Part shown: positions 43,078-51,197 of the stretch, piece by piece | How the letters are laid out: every line of letters begins with the position of its first letter | How positions within the stretch are numbered: the first letter of the stretch is position 1 | Source: Leifsonia shinshuensis | GTDB taxonomy: Bacteria; Actinomycetota; Actinomycetes; Actinomycetales; Microbacteriaceae | Length of the DNA stretch: 64,000 nucleotides | Direction: 5' to 3' | Assembly (NCBI RefSeq): GCF_014217625.1 | Contig: NZ_CP043641.1 | Span: 3,224,001 to 3,288,000, forward strand | Translations under genes and position numbers: made by a program | Notes under the pieces: generated by a model | Seen by the model: only the letters and a program-made list of their open reading frames with translations | Database searches by the model: none | Told to the model about the DNA's origin: nothing

Positions 43078-43252
43078 AACTTCGTTAGGTGAGGCTTCTG
43101 CGCGAACACAGGCCACTGATCTGACGACGTCGAGAGACGCCCAAGATCAGGACAGGTCTCCCCGGCTTAAGGGGTGATCCCAAGTGGCTTCCCCGGATCC
43201 GGTCGGATCGCGGGATACGTCGCGCAGTGCCGAAGCTCTTACGTGGGAGTCT
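43078..43252 (+). ncRNA. M-box (ykoK) Mg2+ riboswitch
   Basis: Conserved M-box blocks occur in order: CTTCGTTAGGTGAGGCTTCT (from 43079), GGCCACTG, GACGTCGAGAGACGCCC, AAGTGGCTTCCCC, and near the end CGCGCAGTGCCGAAGCTCTTACG. Pairings fit the family: TTCTGCGCG with CGCGCAGTGC, and GCCAC with GTGGC. M-box RNAs bind Mg2+ and switch off Mg transport genes. It lies 247 bp upstream of the ABC permease gene. In the rest of the 550-bp gene-free stretch there are a leader ORF (43324) and a GC hairpin GCCGGC-CTCA-GCCGGC (43461-43476) about 10 bases before the permease SD. The hairpin could be the expression platform. Confidence 0.9.
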
Positions 43253-43323
43253 CGCCCCTGGCCGTGCCGCCGTGGGTGACGCCTGGCGCACGCCTGCCCC
43301 CGAATGCGAGGAGGTGATCCGTC

Positions 43324-43407
43324 GTGAGCGACGACCATAGTCCGTCCCGTCCCTGCTGCGCTCCGTCGACGGCGGCCTCCACGCGTTCCACGCCAGGCCG
43401 ACCCTGA
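43324..43407 (+). CDS. Candidate leader peptide between M-box and permease
   Basis: 27 codons, GTG to TGA, reading MSDDHSPSRPCCAPSTAAST and on to GRP, rich in Pro, Ser and Thr with a Cys-Cys pair. Its support is a very strong Shine-Dalgarno: AGGAGGTGATCC (43309-43320) matches the 3' end of 16S rRNA over 12 bases, 9 bases before the GTG. Pro-rich leader ORFs take part in Mg2+ sensing in enterobacterial mgtA (MgtL). A like role here is only inferred. Confidence 0.45.
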   Translation: MSDDHSPSRPCCAPSTAASTRSTPGRP

Positions 43408-43498
43408 CCTCCGCGCGGCACGACGACGCCCTCAGCACGTCCCCTGTCGTTCTCTGCCGCGCCGGCCTCAGCCGGCCGCGGCCCAGGGAGGTCTTGTC

Positions 43499-45235
43499 AT
43501 GCCCCTGCTCCGTACCGTTCCCGGCGCCGGCACGCTCCGCCGTGTCCGCTTCCGCTGGATCGACATCCTGGTCGCCGTCGCGATCGTCGTCCTCTTCTAC
43601 CTGGTGATCCAGGCGACTGCCGGCGCCTCCGCGCCCGTGCGGCTCGCCGAAGTGCCGTCGTCCATCGACACGAACCCGGCGCTGCTGCCGTACTACGCGC
43701 TGCGCTCGCTGCTGCGGATGTTCGCTGCGCTCGCCGCGTCGCTGGTGTTCACCTTCGTGGTCGCCACGGCCGCCGCCCGGCTGCCGCGCGCCGAGAAAGT
43801 CATCCTGCCCGCTCTGGACATCCTGCAGTCCGTCCCGATCCTCGGCTTCCTGTCTGTGACCGTGACCGGGTTCATCGCGCTCTTCCCAGGCTCGACCCTT
43901 GGCCTGGAGTCGGCGGCGGTGTTCGCGATCTTCACCTCGCAGGTGTGGAACATGACCTTCGCGTTCTACGCGTCGCTCACCAGCCAGCCCCGCGACCTCG
44001 ACGAGGCCGCCCGGCTGATGCGGCTGACGAAGTGGCAGCGGTTCTGGAAGCTGGACGTCCCGTCCGGGATGATCCCGCTGGTCTGGAACGGCATGATGAG
44101 CTTCGGCGGCGCCTGGTTCTTCCTGGCCGCCTCCGAGGCGATCACGGTTAACAACCACAGCTACGCACTCCCCGGCGTCGGAGCCTACGTCGCATCGGCG
44201 GTGGAGGCCGGCCAGCTCGATCGGGTCGGCTGGGCGATCGTCGCCATGGCGAGCATGGTGCTCGGCGTGAACTTCCTGTTCTGGCGGCCGCTGGTCGCCT
44301 GGGCGGAGCGGTTCCGCCAGGAGGACACCGCCCCGACCGACCGTCCGCGCAGCGTGGTGCTCGACGTGGTCAGCCGCTCCTGGCTTCCGCGCGTCGTCGA
44401 GCGCGGGTTCGCCCCGATCGGGCGCGGGCTCGACCGGGCGACCCGGCCGTTCGGGCTGGCCGAGCATCCGCTCCGGGTGCCGGAGGTGCGAAAGCGCACG
44501 CTGGATGTCGCCGTGACGGTGCTCGTCGTCGCCGCGATCGTGCTCGGTGCTGTGGCCTCGTACCTCTTCATCCAGCGCTCGCTGGGGTTGGGCGCGTTCC
44601 TGGAGGCGTTCGGGCTCGGCGCGGTCACCATGGCCCGTGTGGTCGTGATCCTGCTGTTCGCGACCATCGTCTGGGTCCCGGTCGGGGTGTGCATCGGCAT
44701 GAACCCGCGGATCAGCCGGCTGGCCCAGCCGATCGTGCAGCTGCTGGCGAGCTTCCCGGCGAACTTCCTGTTCCCGTTCGCGATCGCGTTCTTCGTGGCG
44801 ACGAGCATCCCGCTCGACTACGGCGGCATCCTGCTGATGGCGCTGGGGTCGCAGTGGTACATCCTGTTCAACGTCATCGCAGGCGCGAGCGCCATCCCGA
44901 CCGACCTGCGGCAGGCGATGGACAGCTTCGGCGTCGGCCGGGTGCAGCGCTGGCGGAGGCTGATCCTCCCGGCGATCTTCCCGGCCTACGTCACCGGCGG
45001 CATCACCGCGGCCGGCGGCGCGTGGAACGCCTCCATCGTCGCCGAGGTCGTCACCTACGACCACCACACCTACACCGCGACCGGCCTCGGCGCGTACATC
45101 GCCGACGCCACCCAGACCGGCGACATGGCGCGCGTGCTCGTCGGCGTCATCGTGATGTCCGTCTTCGTCGTCGGACTCAACCGTCTGTTCTGGCGCCGCC
45201 TGTACGCGGTCGCCGAGAAGCGCTTCAGCCTGTGA
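43499..45235 (+). CDS. Double-length ABC transporter permease, NitT/TauT-like, under M-box
   Basis: 578 aa: two binding-protein-dependent permease domains fused in one chain (about 55-265 and 365-570). Each has its own EAA loop (EAARLMRLTKWQRFWKLDVP; QAMDSFGVGRVQRWRRLILP) and FGGAWFFLAASEAITV / AAGGAWNASIVAEVVTY blocks. The family is annotated for nitrate, sulfonate or bicarbonate, but no substrate-binding protein is here. The Mg2+ riboswitch in the leader argues for a role in Mg2+ or linked ion supply. GGGAGGT precedes the ATG. The ATPase follows 14 bp later. Confidence 0.85.
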   Translation: MPLLRTVPGAGTLRRVRFRWIDILVAVAIVVLFYLVIQATAGASAPVRLAEVPSSIDTNPALLPYYALRSLLRMFAALAASLVFTFVVATAAARLPRAEKVILPALDILQSVPILGFLSVTVTGFIALFPGSTLGLESAAVFAIFTSQVWNMTFAFYASLTSQPRDLDEAARLMRLTKWQRFWKLDVPSGMIPLVWNGMMSFGGAWFFLAASEAITVNNHSYALPGVGAYVASAVEAGQLDRVGWAIVAMASMVLGVNFLFWRPLVAWAERFRQEDTAPTDRPRSVVLDVVSRSWLPRVVERGFAPIGRGLDRATRPFGLAEHPLRVPEVRKRTLDVAVTVLVVAAIVLGAVASYLFIQRSLGLGAFLEAFGLGAVTMARVVVILLFATIVWVPVGVCIGMNPRISRLAQPIVQLLASFPANFLFPFAIAFFVATSIPLDYGGILLMALGSQWYILFNVIAGASAIPTDLRQAMDSFGVGRVQRWRRLILPAIFPAYVTGGITAAGGAWNASIVAEVVTYDHHTYTATGLGAYIADATQTGDMARVLVGVIVMSVFVVGLNRLFWRRLYAVAEKRFSL

Positions 45236-45249
45236 GGAGGGCTCCAATC

Positions 45250-46620
45250 ATGACCACCACGAACACCGCACTCATCGACGTCCGCGACGTCACCAAGTCG
45301 TTCGCCACCGACGGCGGCGAGAAGACCGTGCTCTCGGGCGTCTCGCTCACGATCCACCAGGGCGAGATCGTCGCTCTGCTCGGCCGCTCCGGCTCCGGCA
45401 AGAGCACGCTGCTGCGGTGCATCGCCGGGCTGATCGCGCCGACCTCCGGCACGGTGTCGTTCAAGGGCGGCGTGCTCAACGGCGCCAACCCGGGCACGGC
45501 TCTCGTCTTCCAGTCGTTCGCGCTGCTGCCCTGGCTGACTGTGCTCGAGAACGTCGAGCTGGGGCTGGAGGCCAAGGGCGTCCGCCCGGAGGCGCGACGC
45601 GAGCGCGCCCTCCGCGCGATTGACCAGATCGGCCTCGACGGGTTCGAGTCCGCCTACCCCAAGGAGCTCTCCGGCGGGATGCGGCAGCGCGTCGGCTTCG
45701 CCCGTGCCCTCGTCGTGGAGCCCGACGTGCTGCTGATGGACGAGCCGTTCTCGGCGCTCGACGTGCTCACCAGCGAGAACCTGCGCGGCGAGCTCGTGCG
45801 GATGTGGGGCGACGGCACCCTCCCGACCCGCACGGCGCTGATCGTCACGCACAACATCGAGGAGGCCATCCAGCTCGCCGACCGCGTGGTCGTGCTCGAC
45901 TCCAACCCCGGCCGGATCAAGGCCGAGCTGACCGTCGACCTGCCGCAGCCGCGGGACCGCCGCAGCCCGGAGTTCGAAGCGCTCGTGGACGAGGTCTACG
46001 GCATCCTCACCGGCCAGCGGGCCGAGCCGCGTGCGACGGCGCCCGGCGGGGCCGGCCCGGCCGGCGCGGCCGTCGACCTCTCCCTCGCGGCGGCGGCCGC
46101 GAGCGCGAACGAGATCGACTTCCCGCTGCCGGAAGCGAGCACCGGTTCGCTCGGCGGCCTGGTCGAACTGCTCGCCGAGCGCGGCGGGACGGAGGGCCTG
46201 GCCGAGATCGCCGACGAGCTCCGCTACGAACTGGACGACCTCCTCCCGGTCGTGGACGCCGCCCAGCTCCTCAAGCTGGCCCGGCCGCAGGGAACCGAGC
46301 TGCGGATCACCGAGCAGGGCCGGCGGTACGCGGCCGCCGACCTCCTGCGAGCGAAGGAGCAGTTCGCGACCCTCGCGATGGAGGCCGCCCCGCTGGTCCG
46401 CCGCATCGTCCGTGACCTCCGGCACACCGCTACGGGCGCCATCCGCGCCGACGACATCCTCACCGCGCTCAGGGCGCACTTCGGCGAGGACGACGCCCAG
46501 CGACAGCTCGACACCGCGATCGACTGGGGCCGATACGGCGAGCTGTTCGAGTACGACGCCGACACCGGCCGGCTGCTGCTCTCGACGCACCCGGACGCCG
46601 AGCAGGAGGAGAGCGCATAG
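45250..46620 (+). CDS. ABC transporter ATPase with C-terminal AAA-associated domain
   Basis: 456 aa. The N-terminal ~260 residues form a NitT/TauT-type ATPase: Walker A GRSGSGKST (45-53), Q-loop VFQSFALLPWL, signature ELSGGMRQRVG, Walker B VLLMDEPFSALD and the H-loop His in THNIEEA. A linker rich in Ala/Gly leads to a C-terminal domain (about 305-450), resembling the AAA-associated C-terminal domain found on a subset of these ATPases, with helices around LAEIADELRYELDDLLPVVDAAQLLKLARP. It pairs with the fused permease upstream. That extra domain may sense the ion or another signal. Confidence 0.87.
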   Translation: MTTTNTALIDVRDVTKSFATDGGEKTVLSGVSLTIHQGEIVALLGRSGSGKSTLLRCIAGLIAPTSGTVSFKGGVLNGANPGTALVFQSFALLPWLTVLENVELGLEAKGVRPEARRERALRAIDQIGLDGFESAYPKELSGGMRQRVGFARALVVEPDVLLMDEPFSALDVLTSENLRGELVRMWGDGTLPTRTALIVTHNIEEAIQLADRVVVLDSNPGRIKAELTVDLPQPRDRRSPEFEALVDEVYGILTGQRAEPRATAPGGAGPAGAAVDLSLAAAAASANEIDFPLPEASTGSLGGLVELLAERGGTEGLAEIADELRYELDDLLPVVDAAQLLKLARPQGTELRITEQGRRYAAADLLRAKEQFATLAMEAAPLVRRIVRDLRHTATGAIRADDILTALRAHFGEDDAQRQLDTAIDWGRYGELFEYDADTGRLLLSTHPDAEQEESA

Positions 46621-46624
46621 AAAA

Positions 46625-46669
46625 ATGACATTAACCTCCAAAAAGGAGTTACACTACAAAAGGAGGTGA
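46625..46669 (+). CDS. Leader peptide of a translational attenuator
   Basis: 14-codon ORF reading MTLTSKKELHYKRR, 4 bases after the ATPase stop. Its TGA lies 5 bases before the MFS ATG. AGGAGGAGAG (46604-46613) could serve as its Shine-Dalgarno. The last Arg codons (AGG AGG) are themselves the SD of the MFS gene. The stretch is about 35% GC against roughly 70% around it. Codons 1-5 form the 5' arm of the hairpin described at 46625-46676. Confidence 0.6.
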   Translation: MTLTSKKELHYKRR

Positions 46670-46676
46670 ATGTCAT
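46625..46676 (+). promoter_or_regulatory. SD- and start-sequestering hairpin before the MFS exporter
   Basis: The 5' arm ATGACATTAACCTCC (46625-46639) pairs with the 3' arm GGAGGTGAATGTCAT (46662-46676): 15 bases, one mismatch, 22-base loop. The 3' arm holds the AGGAGG and the AT of the MFS start codon. CCTCC can instead pair with AGGAG at 46644-46648 in the loop. This is the form of erm/cat-type translational attenuators, in which a ribosome stalled on the leader ORF frees the start site. A DNA operator (TGACATT/AATGTCA) is the alternative reading. Confidence 0.65.
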
Positions 46677-48255
46677 GAAGCTGGAGACCCGGAGGTGGTG
46701 GGCGCTCGGCGCCGTGAGCCTGAGCGTGCTGGCGGTCGGGATCGACGGGACGGTGCTCTCGATCGCGTTGCCGACGCTGGCCGGGGCGCTGCACGCGTCC
46801 GAGACGCAGCTGGAGTGGTTCTCCTCCGGCTACCTGCTCATGCTCGCCGCCGCCGTGCTCCCGCTCGGGCTGCTCGGCGACCGGTTCGGGCGCAAGGCGG
46901 TGCTGCTCGTCGCGCTCGCGACGTTCGGGGCCGGCTCCGCGCTGTGCGCGTTCGCGACGACGCCCGAGGTGTTCCTGGTGGCGCGGCTGCTGATGGGCGT
47001 CGCAGGCGCGGGCGTCGCGGTGATGGCGCTCTCGGCGCTGACGGTCTTCTTCGACGAGGCATCCCGGCCCAAGGCGGTCGGGGTGTTCTCGGCGGCGAAC
47101 TTCCTGTCATTGCCGCTCGGGCCGATCCTCGGCGGCTGGATGCTCGCCAACCTCTGGTGGGGCTGGGTCTTCCTGCTCAACCTCCCCGTGGTCGCGATCG
47201 GGCTGGTCGCCGTGGCGCTGCTCGTCCCGGAGTCGAAGGCGGCCGAGCGCCCGTCCTTCGACGCGGTCGGCGTGCTCGCGTCGGTGGCCGGGCTGGTCGT
47301 GTTCACCTACGGGATCATCGAGGCCGGGCAGCACGGCTGGTCGGACGCCGGTGCGCTGACGGCGCTCGGGCTCGGTGTCGCGATCCTCGCCGGCTTCGTC
47401 GCGTGGGAGGTCGCGCTCACCCGGCGCGGCGGCTCGCCGCTGGTCGACACCACGCTGTTCCGCTCCCGCACGTTCACCGGGGGAGCGGCGCTCGCCGGGG
47501 TCGCCGGCATGGGAATGGTCGGGCTACTGTTCGTGATGCCGCAGTTCTTCCAGGCGGTGCAGGGCGTGGACGTGTTCGCGTCCGGGCTGCGCCTGCTCCC
47601 GTTCGTCGGCGGCATGCTGATCGGCGCGCTGCCGGCCTCCCGGATCGCTGCGGCCGTCGGTTTCCGCGCCACGGTGACCATCGGCTTCGTCGTGATCGCA
47701 GCGGGCTCCGCGATCGGGACGTGGACGACGGCCTCCACCGGCGAGGTGGTCATCGCGCTCTGGATGGCGACGGTCTGCGCGGGCGCCGGGCTCGCGCTCA
47801 CCTCCGCCATGTCCGCCGCGCTCTCCCGGCTGACCGCTGAGCACAGCGGGGTCGGCTCTGGTGTCGTCCAAGCGCTGCAGAAGACGAGCGCCCCGCTGGG
47901 GACGGCGATCCTCGGCAGTGTCGTCGCTGCGGTCTACACGGCTCAGCTCGCCTCTGCGTTCAGTGCGAGCCCCGTGCCGTCGGCGGTCGCCTCGGCGGCG
48001 AAGTCCAGCGTCTACGCTGGGCTCGCCGTCGCCGACCGCCTCCACTCGACCGCGCTCGCGGCAGCCGTGCGCGACGCCTTCACCCAGGGGATGAGCGTGT
48101 CGCTGTGGGTCTCCGCCGGCATCGCGGTCGCGGGAGGCATCATGGCGATGGTGGTCCTGCCGCGTGTGGAGCGCGGCGCGCACCTCGCGGCGGCGCCCGC
48201 ACCCGCCGCCGCCATCACGGACGGAAGGAGCACGCATGCCGGACGGCACGTCTGA
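46675..48255 (+). CDS. MFS drug exporter, DHA2 (EmrB/QacA) type
   Basis: 526 aa, fourteen membrane segments. Motif A is LLGDRFGRKAVLL after TM2, motif C GGWMLANLWWGWVFLLN near TM5, and D in VGIDGTVLSIALPTL (TM1) is typical of drug exporters. The ATG at 46675 is chosen over an upstream GTG because AGGAGG lies 8 bases before it. Expression is likely controlled at translation by the leader hairpin, and at transcription perhaps by the TetR gene that overlaps its 3' end by 20 bp. Confidence 0.88.
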   Translation: MKLETRRWWALGAVSLSVLAVGIDGTVLSIALPTLAGALHASETQLEWFSSGYLLMLAAAVLPLGLLGDRFGRKAVLLVALATFGAGSALCAFATTPEVFLVARLLMGVAGAGVAVMALSALTVFFDEASRPKAVGVFSAANFLSLPLGPILGGWMLANLWWGWVFLLNLPVVAIGLVAVALLVPESKAAERPSFDAVGVLASVAGLVVFTYGIIEAGQHGWSDAGALTALGLGVAILAGFVAWEVALTRRGGSPLVDTTLFRSRTFTGGAALAGVAGMGMVGLLFVMPQFFQAVQGVDVFASGLRLLPFVGGMLIGALPASRIAAAVGFRATVTIGFVVIAAGSAIGTWTTASTGEVVIALWMATVCAGAGLALTSAMSAALSRLTAEHSGVGSGVVQALQKTSAPLGTAILGSVVAAVYTAQLASAFSASPVPSAVASAAKSSVYAGLAVADRLHSTALAAAVRDAFTQGMSVSLWVSAGIAVAGGIMAMVVLPRVERGAHLAAAPAPAAAITDGRSTHAGRHV

Positions 48256-48835
48256 CAGACCCGGCCTCCGCGAGCGCAAGAAAGCGCGCACGCGGGCGGC
48301 GATCCAGTCGCACGCGCTGCGCCTGTTCACCGAGCAGGGCTACGACGCCACCACGATCGACCAGGTCATCGACGCGGCCGAGGTCTCGGCCAGCACGTTC
48401 TTCCGCTACTTCCCGACCAAGGAGTCGGTGGTGCTGTTCGACGACTTCGACCCGCAGATCGTCGCCGCCTTCCTCGCCCAGCCCGCGGACGTCCCGCCGG
48501 TCGCGGCGATGCGGGTTGCGCTCCGGGAGGCCTTCCGCGGCCTGAGCGCGGAACAGGTGGAGGAGCAGCGCGAGCGCCTCGCCCTCGTCCTCGACGTCCC
48601 GGCGCTCCGCGCGGTGATGCTCGATCAGCTCCTCCAGTCGATGCTGGTGGTGTCGGAGGCGATCGCCGACCGCGCCGGACTCCCGCGCGACGACTTCGCC
48701 GTCCGCACCATCGCCGGGGCGATCGTGGGCAGCATGTTCGCGGTCCTCTCCCGGCTCGCGGACGACCCGACAGCCGAGCTCTCGGTGCTGGTGGATGAGG
48801 CGTTCTCGTTCCTGGAAGGCGGCCTGCGGCTGTGA
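48236..48835 (+). CDS. TetR-family regulator, paired with MFS exporter
   Basis: 199 aa. The HTH is TRAAIQSHALRLFTEQGYDATTIDQVIDAAEVSASTFFRYFPTKESVV (about 20-65) of the AcrR/MftR-like group, followed by an all-helical ligand domain. GGAAGGAG precedes the ATG at 48236. It is translated from the end of the MFS gene, so the pump and regulator share a transcript. Confidence 0.85.
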   Translation: MPDGTSDRPGLRERKKARTRAAIQSHALRLFTEQGYDATTIDQVIDAAEVSASTFFRYFPTKESVVLFDDFDPQIVAAFLAQPADVPPVAAMRVALREAFRGLSAEQVEEQRERLALVLDVPALRAVMLDQLLQSMLVVSEAIADRAGLPRDDFAVRTIAGAIVGSMFAVLSRLADDPTAELSVLVDEAFSFLEGGLRL

Positions 48836-48868
48836 AGGGTGTGAGGATTGCGCGGGGGTTCGGCGAGT

Positions 48869-48898
48869 TTGCATCGCGAGGGAGGCCTGCCATAGGAT
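48869..48898 (+). promoter_or_regulatory. Promoter of the Abi locus
   Basis: -35 TTGCAT (48869-48874), 18 bases, -10 TAGGAT (48893-48898). Transcription would begin near 48905, just before the GC hairpin. Confidence 0.5.
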
Positions 48899-48904
48899 GA
48901 GTTC

Positions 48905-48950
48905 AACATTCGGACCCACCCGGCTTAGCCGGGTGGGTTCTTCGTTTCTG
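48905..48950 (+). ncRNA. Strong hairpin RNA upstream of the Abi gene (abiF-RNA-like candidate)
   Basis: A perfect 11-bp stem with 3-base loop, ACCCACCCGGC-TTA-GCCGGGTGGGT (48914-48938), followed by TCTTCGTTTCT. It begins right at the predicted transcript start and ends about 20 bases before the Abi start codon. It could be a terminator/attenuator. Structured RNAs are known upstream of abiF-type genes (the abiF RNA motif), some proposed as antitoxin-like; position and form fit, but I cannot test it against that model. Confidence 0.45.
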
Positions 48951-48958
48951 GGGGAACA

Positions 48959-49861
48959 TTGAAAGACTGGATCGATCTCACCGCGCAAGTGCAAAAACAC
49001 GTGGACCGCGGGCTCGATCTGGGCGGCGTGACAACGCGCAAGTTCGCCATGTTTCTGTACTCGAGCAACTACTACCGCGTGAGCGGGTACGCGCGTTGCT
49101 TCTACCAAACGAATGCGGAGAAGTACATTCCTGGGGCGACCGCAGCGCAGCTCATCGATGTCTATGATCTCGATCGCTCCGTCCGCAATCTCGTACTCGA
49201 CGGAGTTGGCGTCGTCGAGCCGACGTTGCGGAGCCGAGTGGCCTTTCATGTGGCGAAGGTCCTCGGTGGCGGAGATGGATATCTCGACGAGACGCTGTAC
49301 CTCCCAACCGGACCGAAGCCGCCCATTTCTGATGCAAAGGCGCAGAAACGCTGGCAGGCCGAAGTCACGAACCGCGACAAGGTCTTGGCGAGTTTTCGGG
49401 AGATCCAGGACCGCGACGAGATCTTCATCAGGCACCACATCAACAGAGGCGAACCTGTGCCGTTCTGGGCTGCCATCGAGGTGGTCTCGATCGGCACATT
49501 CTCTCGATTCCTGCGGGCTCTGCGGGACAAGACCGTCCTTGAGCCGGTGACCAAATCACTGCAACTCGAGGATGAGTCGAAGTTGCTGCAGGCCGTTCAG
49601 AACATCGCCTTCTTGAGGAACATTGCTGCTCATCACGGGAGGTTGTGGAACCGGCGATTCGATGGTCACGTCACTCTCCCTGCCATTGCGCTCCAAGCGA
49701 AGAGGCGATATCTCTCACCCAAGACGCCTGCCGCAGCTCTGACGCTCCTCGCTGGCCTGGTCGACCAGATCGAAGGGAGCACCGGGTACTCGAATACCCT
49801 GCTCGACCTGGTTCATTCGGAGCCCGCATTCATCGACGGCTTCTACCGTCCGATTCTGTGA
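48959..49861 (+). CDS. Abi family protein (AbiD/AbiF type, HEPN)
   Basis: 300 aa. Abi_2 family landmarks are KFAMFLYSSNYYRVSGYARCF (about 28-48), YDLDRSVRNLVLDGVGVVEPTLRS (about 69-92), PFWAAIEVVSIGTFSRFL (about 168-185) and NIAFLRNIAAHHGRLWNRRF (about 215-234). The last contains the HEPN R-x4-H pair Arg220/His225, expected for an RNase. Abi proteins stop phage growth by disabling the infected cell. The start is TTG. GC content and codon use are clearly lower than in the neighbours, a sign of horizontal gain between housekeeping genes. Confidence 0.85.
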   Translation: MKDWIDLTAQVQKHVDRGLDLGGVTTRKFAMFLYSSNYYRVSGYARCFYQTNAEKYIPGATAAQLIDVYDLDRSVRNLVLDGVGVVEPTLRSRVAFHVAKVLGGGDGYLDETLYLPTGPKPPISDAKAQKRWQAEVTNRDKVLASFREIQDRDEIFIRHHINRGEPVPFWAAIEVVSIGTFSRFLRALRDKTVLEPVTKSLQLEDESKLLQAVQNIAFLRNIAAHHGRLWNRRFDGHVTLPAIALQAKRRYLSPKTPAAALTLLAGLVDQIEGSTGYSNTLLDLVHSEPAFIDGFYRPIL

Positions 49862-49944
49862 TCCATTCGGGCCGACCGTCAGCGGCAAACGACCTCCGAC
49901 GTAACCCCCGATGCTGGAACCGGCGCACCCGATAGGCTGGGCGC

Positions 49945-50550
49945 GTGCTTCTCTCCGATCGTGACATCAAGGCCGAATTGGGTGCCGGGCGGATCGCGCT
50001 GGAGCCGTACGAGCCGGCGATGGTCCAGCCGTCGAGCATCGACGTCCGGCTCGACCGCTTCTTCCGCCTGTTCGACAACCACAAGTACCCGTTCATCGAC
50101 CCCGCGGTCGACCAGCCGGAGCTGACCCGGTTCGTCGAGGTGGACCCCGACCAGGCGTTCATCCTGCACCCGGGCGAGTTCGTGCTCGGGTCGACGTTCG
50201 AGCTGGTGAGCCTGCCCGACGACGTCGCCGCGCGGCTGGAGGGCAAGAGCTCGCTCGGCCGGCTCGGCCTCCTCACGCACTCCACGGCCGGCTTCATCGA
50301 CCCCGGCTTCTCGGGGCACGTGACGCTGGAGCTGAGCAACGTCGCGACCCTCCCGATCAAGCTCTGGCCCGGGATGAAAATCGGCCAGATGTGCTTCTTC
50401 CGGCTGTCGTCCGCGGCCGAGAAGCCGTACGGGTCGGCCGAGTACAGCTCGCGCTACCAGGGCCAGCGCGGCCCGACGGCCTCGCGTTCGTACCTCAACT
50501 TCCACCGGACCGACGTGTCCGCGACCGAAGCCGGACGTCCGTCCAGCTAG
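49945..50550 (+). CDS. dcd: dCTP deaminase
   Basis: 201 aa. Makes dUTP (or, in the bifunctional actinobacterial form, dUMP) from dCTP for thymidylate synthesis. Family motifs are [49 protein letters not shown] with the catalytic Glu, and the C-terminal lid ([20 protein letters not shown]). The start is GTG. It lies 83 bp after the Abi gene with an independent start region. It is probably the chromosomal housekeeping copy and not part of the defence gene. Confidence 0.93.
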   Translation: MLLSDRDIKAELGAGRIALEPYEPAMVQPSSIDVRLDRFFRLFDNHKYPFIDPAVDQPELTRFVEVDPDQAFILHPGEFVLGSTFELVSLPDDVAARLEGKSSLGRLGLLTHSTAGFIDPGFSGHVTLELSNVATLPIKLWPGMKIGQMCFFRLSSAAEKPYGSAEYSSRYQGQRGPTASRSYLNFHRTDVSATEAGRPSS

Positions 50551-50573
50551 ATCCCGAGCCGAGAGGGCTGCCC

Positions 50574-51101
50574 ATGAGCGAGTCGACCGATTCCCTTTTC
50601 GCGCGAGCCCTGGTCTCGGCCGAGCCGACGGCGGAGCGTCCGCACCGGATGCACCTGTTCGGGCAGCTCGTCGGAAGCTGGCGCGCCGATGTCCGCTTCC
50701 TGGACGAGGCCTCCGGCGAGTGGGCGGAGCGCGTCGAGGAGTGGGTGTTCGCGTACACGCTCGGCGGGCGCGCGGTGCAGGATGTGCTGGTCGCCCGCGA
50801 CCCGTCGGATCCCGGCGCCGTCGTGGCGCACGGGTCGACGGTGCGGGTCTACGACTCGACGCTCGGCGCGTGGCGGGTGAGCTGGTTCGGGGCGGCGGGC
50901 GGCGACTTCTGCACGCTGGTCGCGACACCGCATCGCCGGGACGGCATCCGCCAGGACGGCACTCAGACCGACGGCCGCCCGATCCGCTGGAACTTCTCCA
51001 AGATCACCGACGAGTCGTTCGAGTGGGACGGCTGGGTCTCCGACGACGAGGGCCGGACGTGGTGGCTGGAGCAGCACATCGACGCGACACGCACGGGCTG
51101 A
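50574..51101 (+). CDS. Conserved hypothetical protein (DUF1579-like beta fold)
   Basis: 175 aa, soluble, rich in Trp and alternating beta strands (LVGSWRADVRFLDEASGEW; WVFAYTLGGRAVQDVLVARD; LGAWRVSWFGAAGG; IRWNFSKITDESFEWDGWVSDDEGRTWWLEQ). The layout recalls DUF1579/lipocalin-like small proteins. GAGAGGG precedes the ATG, 23 bp after dcd, so it is likely co-transcribed. The function is unknown. Confidence 0.65.
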   Translation: MSESTDSLFARALVSAEPTAERPHRMHLFGQLVGSWRADVRFLDEASGEWAERVEEWVFAYTLGGRAVQDVLVARDPSDPGAVVAHGSTVRVYDSTLGAWRVSWFGAAGGDFCTLVATPHRRDGIRQDGTQTDGRPIRWNFSKITDESFEWDGWVSDDEGRTWWLEQHIDATRTG

Positions 51102-51197
51102 TCCTGCGTCCGCCAGGGTTTTGCGCTGCCGCAATCGCTACCCGGGGCAACTGCTTCGTCTCCGAAAGGATGCGGTCCACGGCATACGCGCCGCGAG

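Noticed and set aside
49945..50550. dCTP deaminase as part of the Abi defence module
   Set aside because: dCTP deaminases can act in defence, but this one has the standard bacterial length and motifs, normal high GC and its own start region, so it reads as the housekeeping copy.
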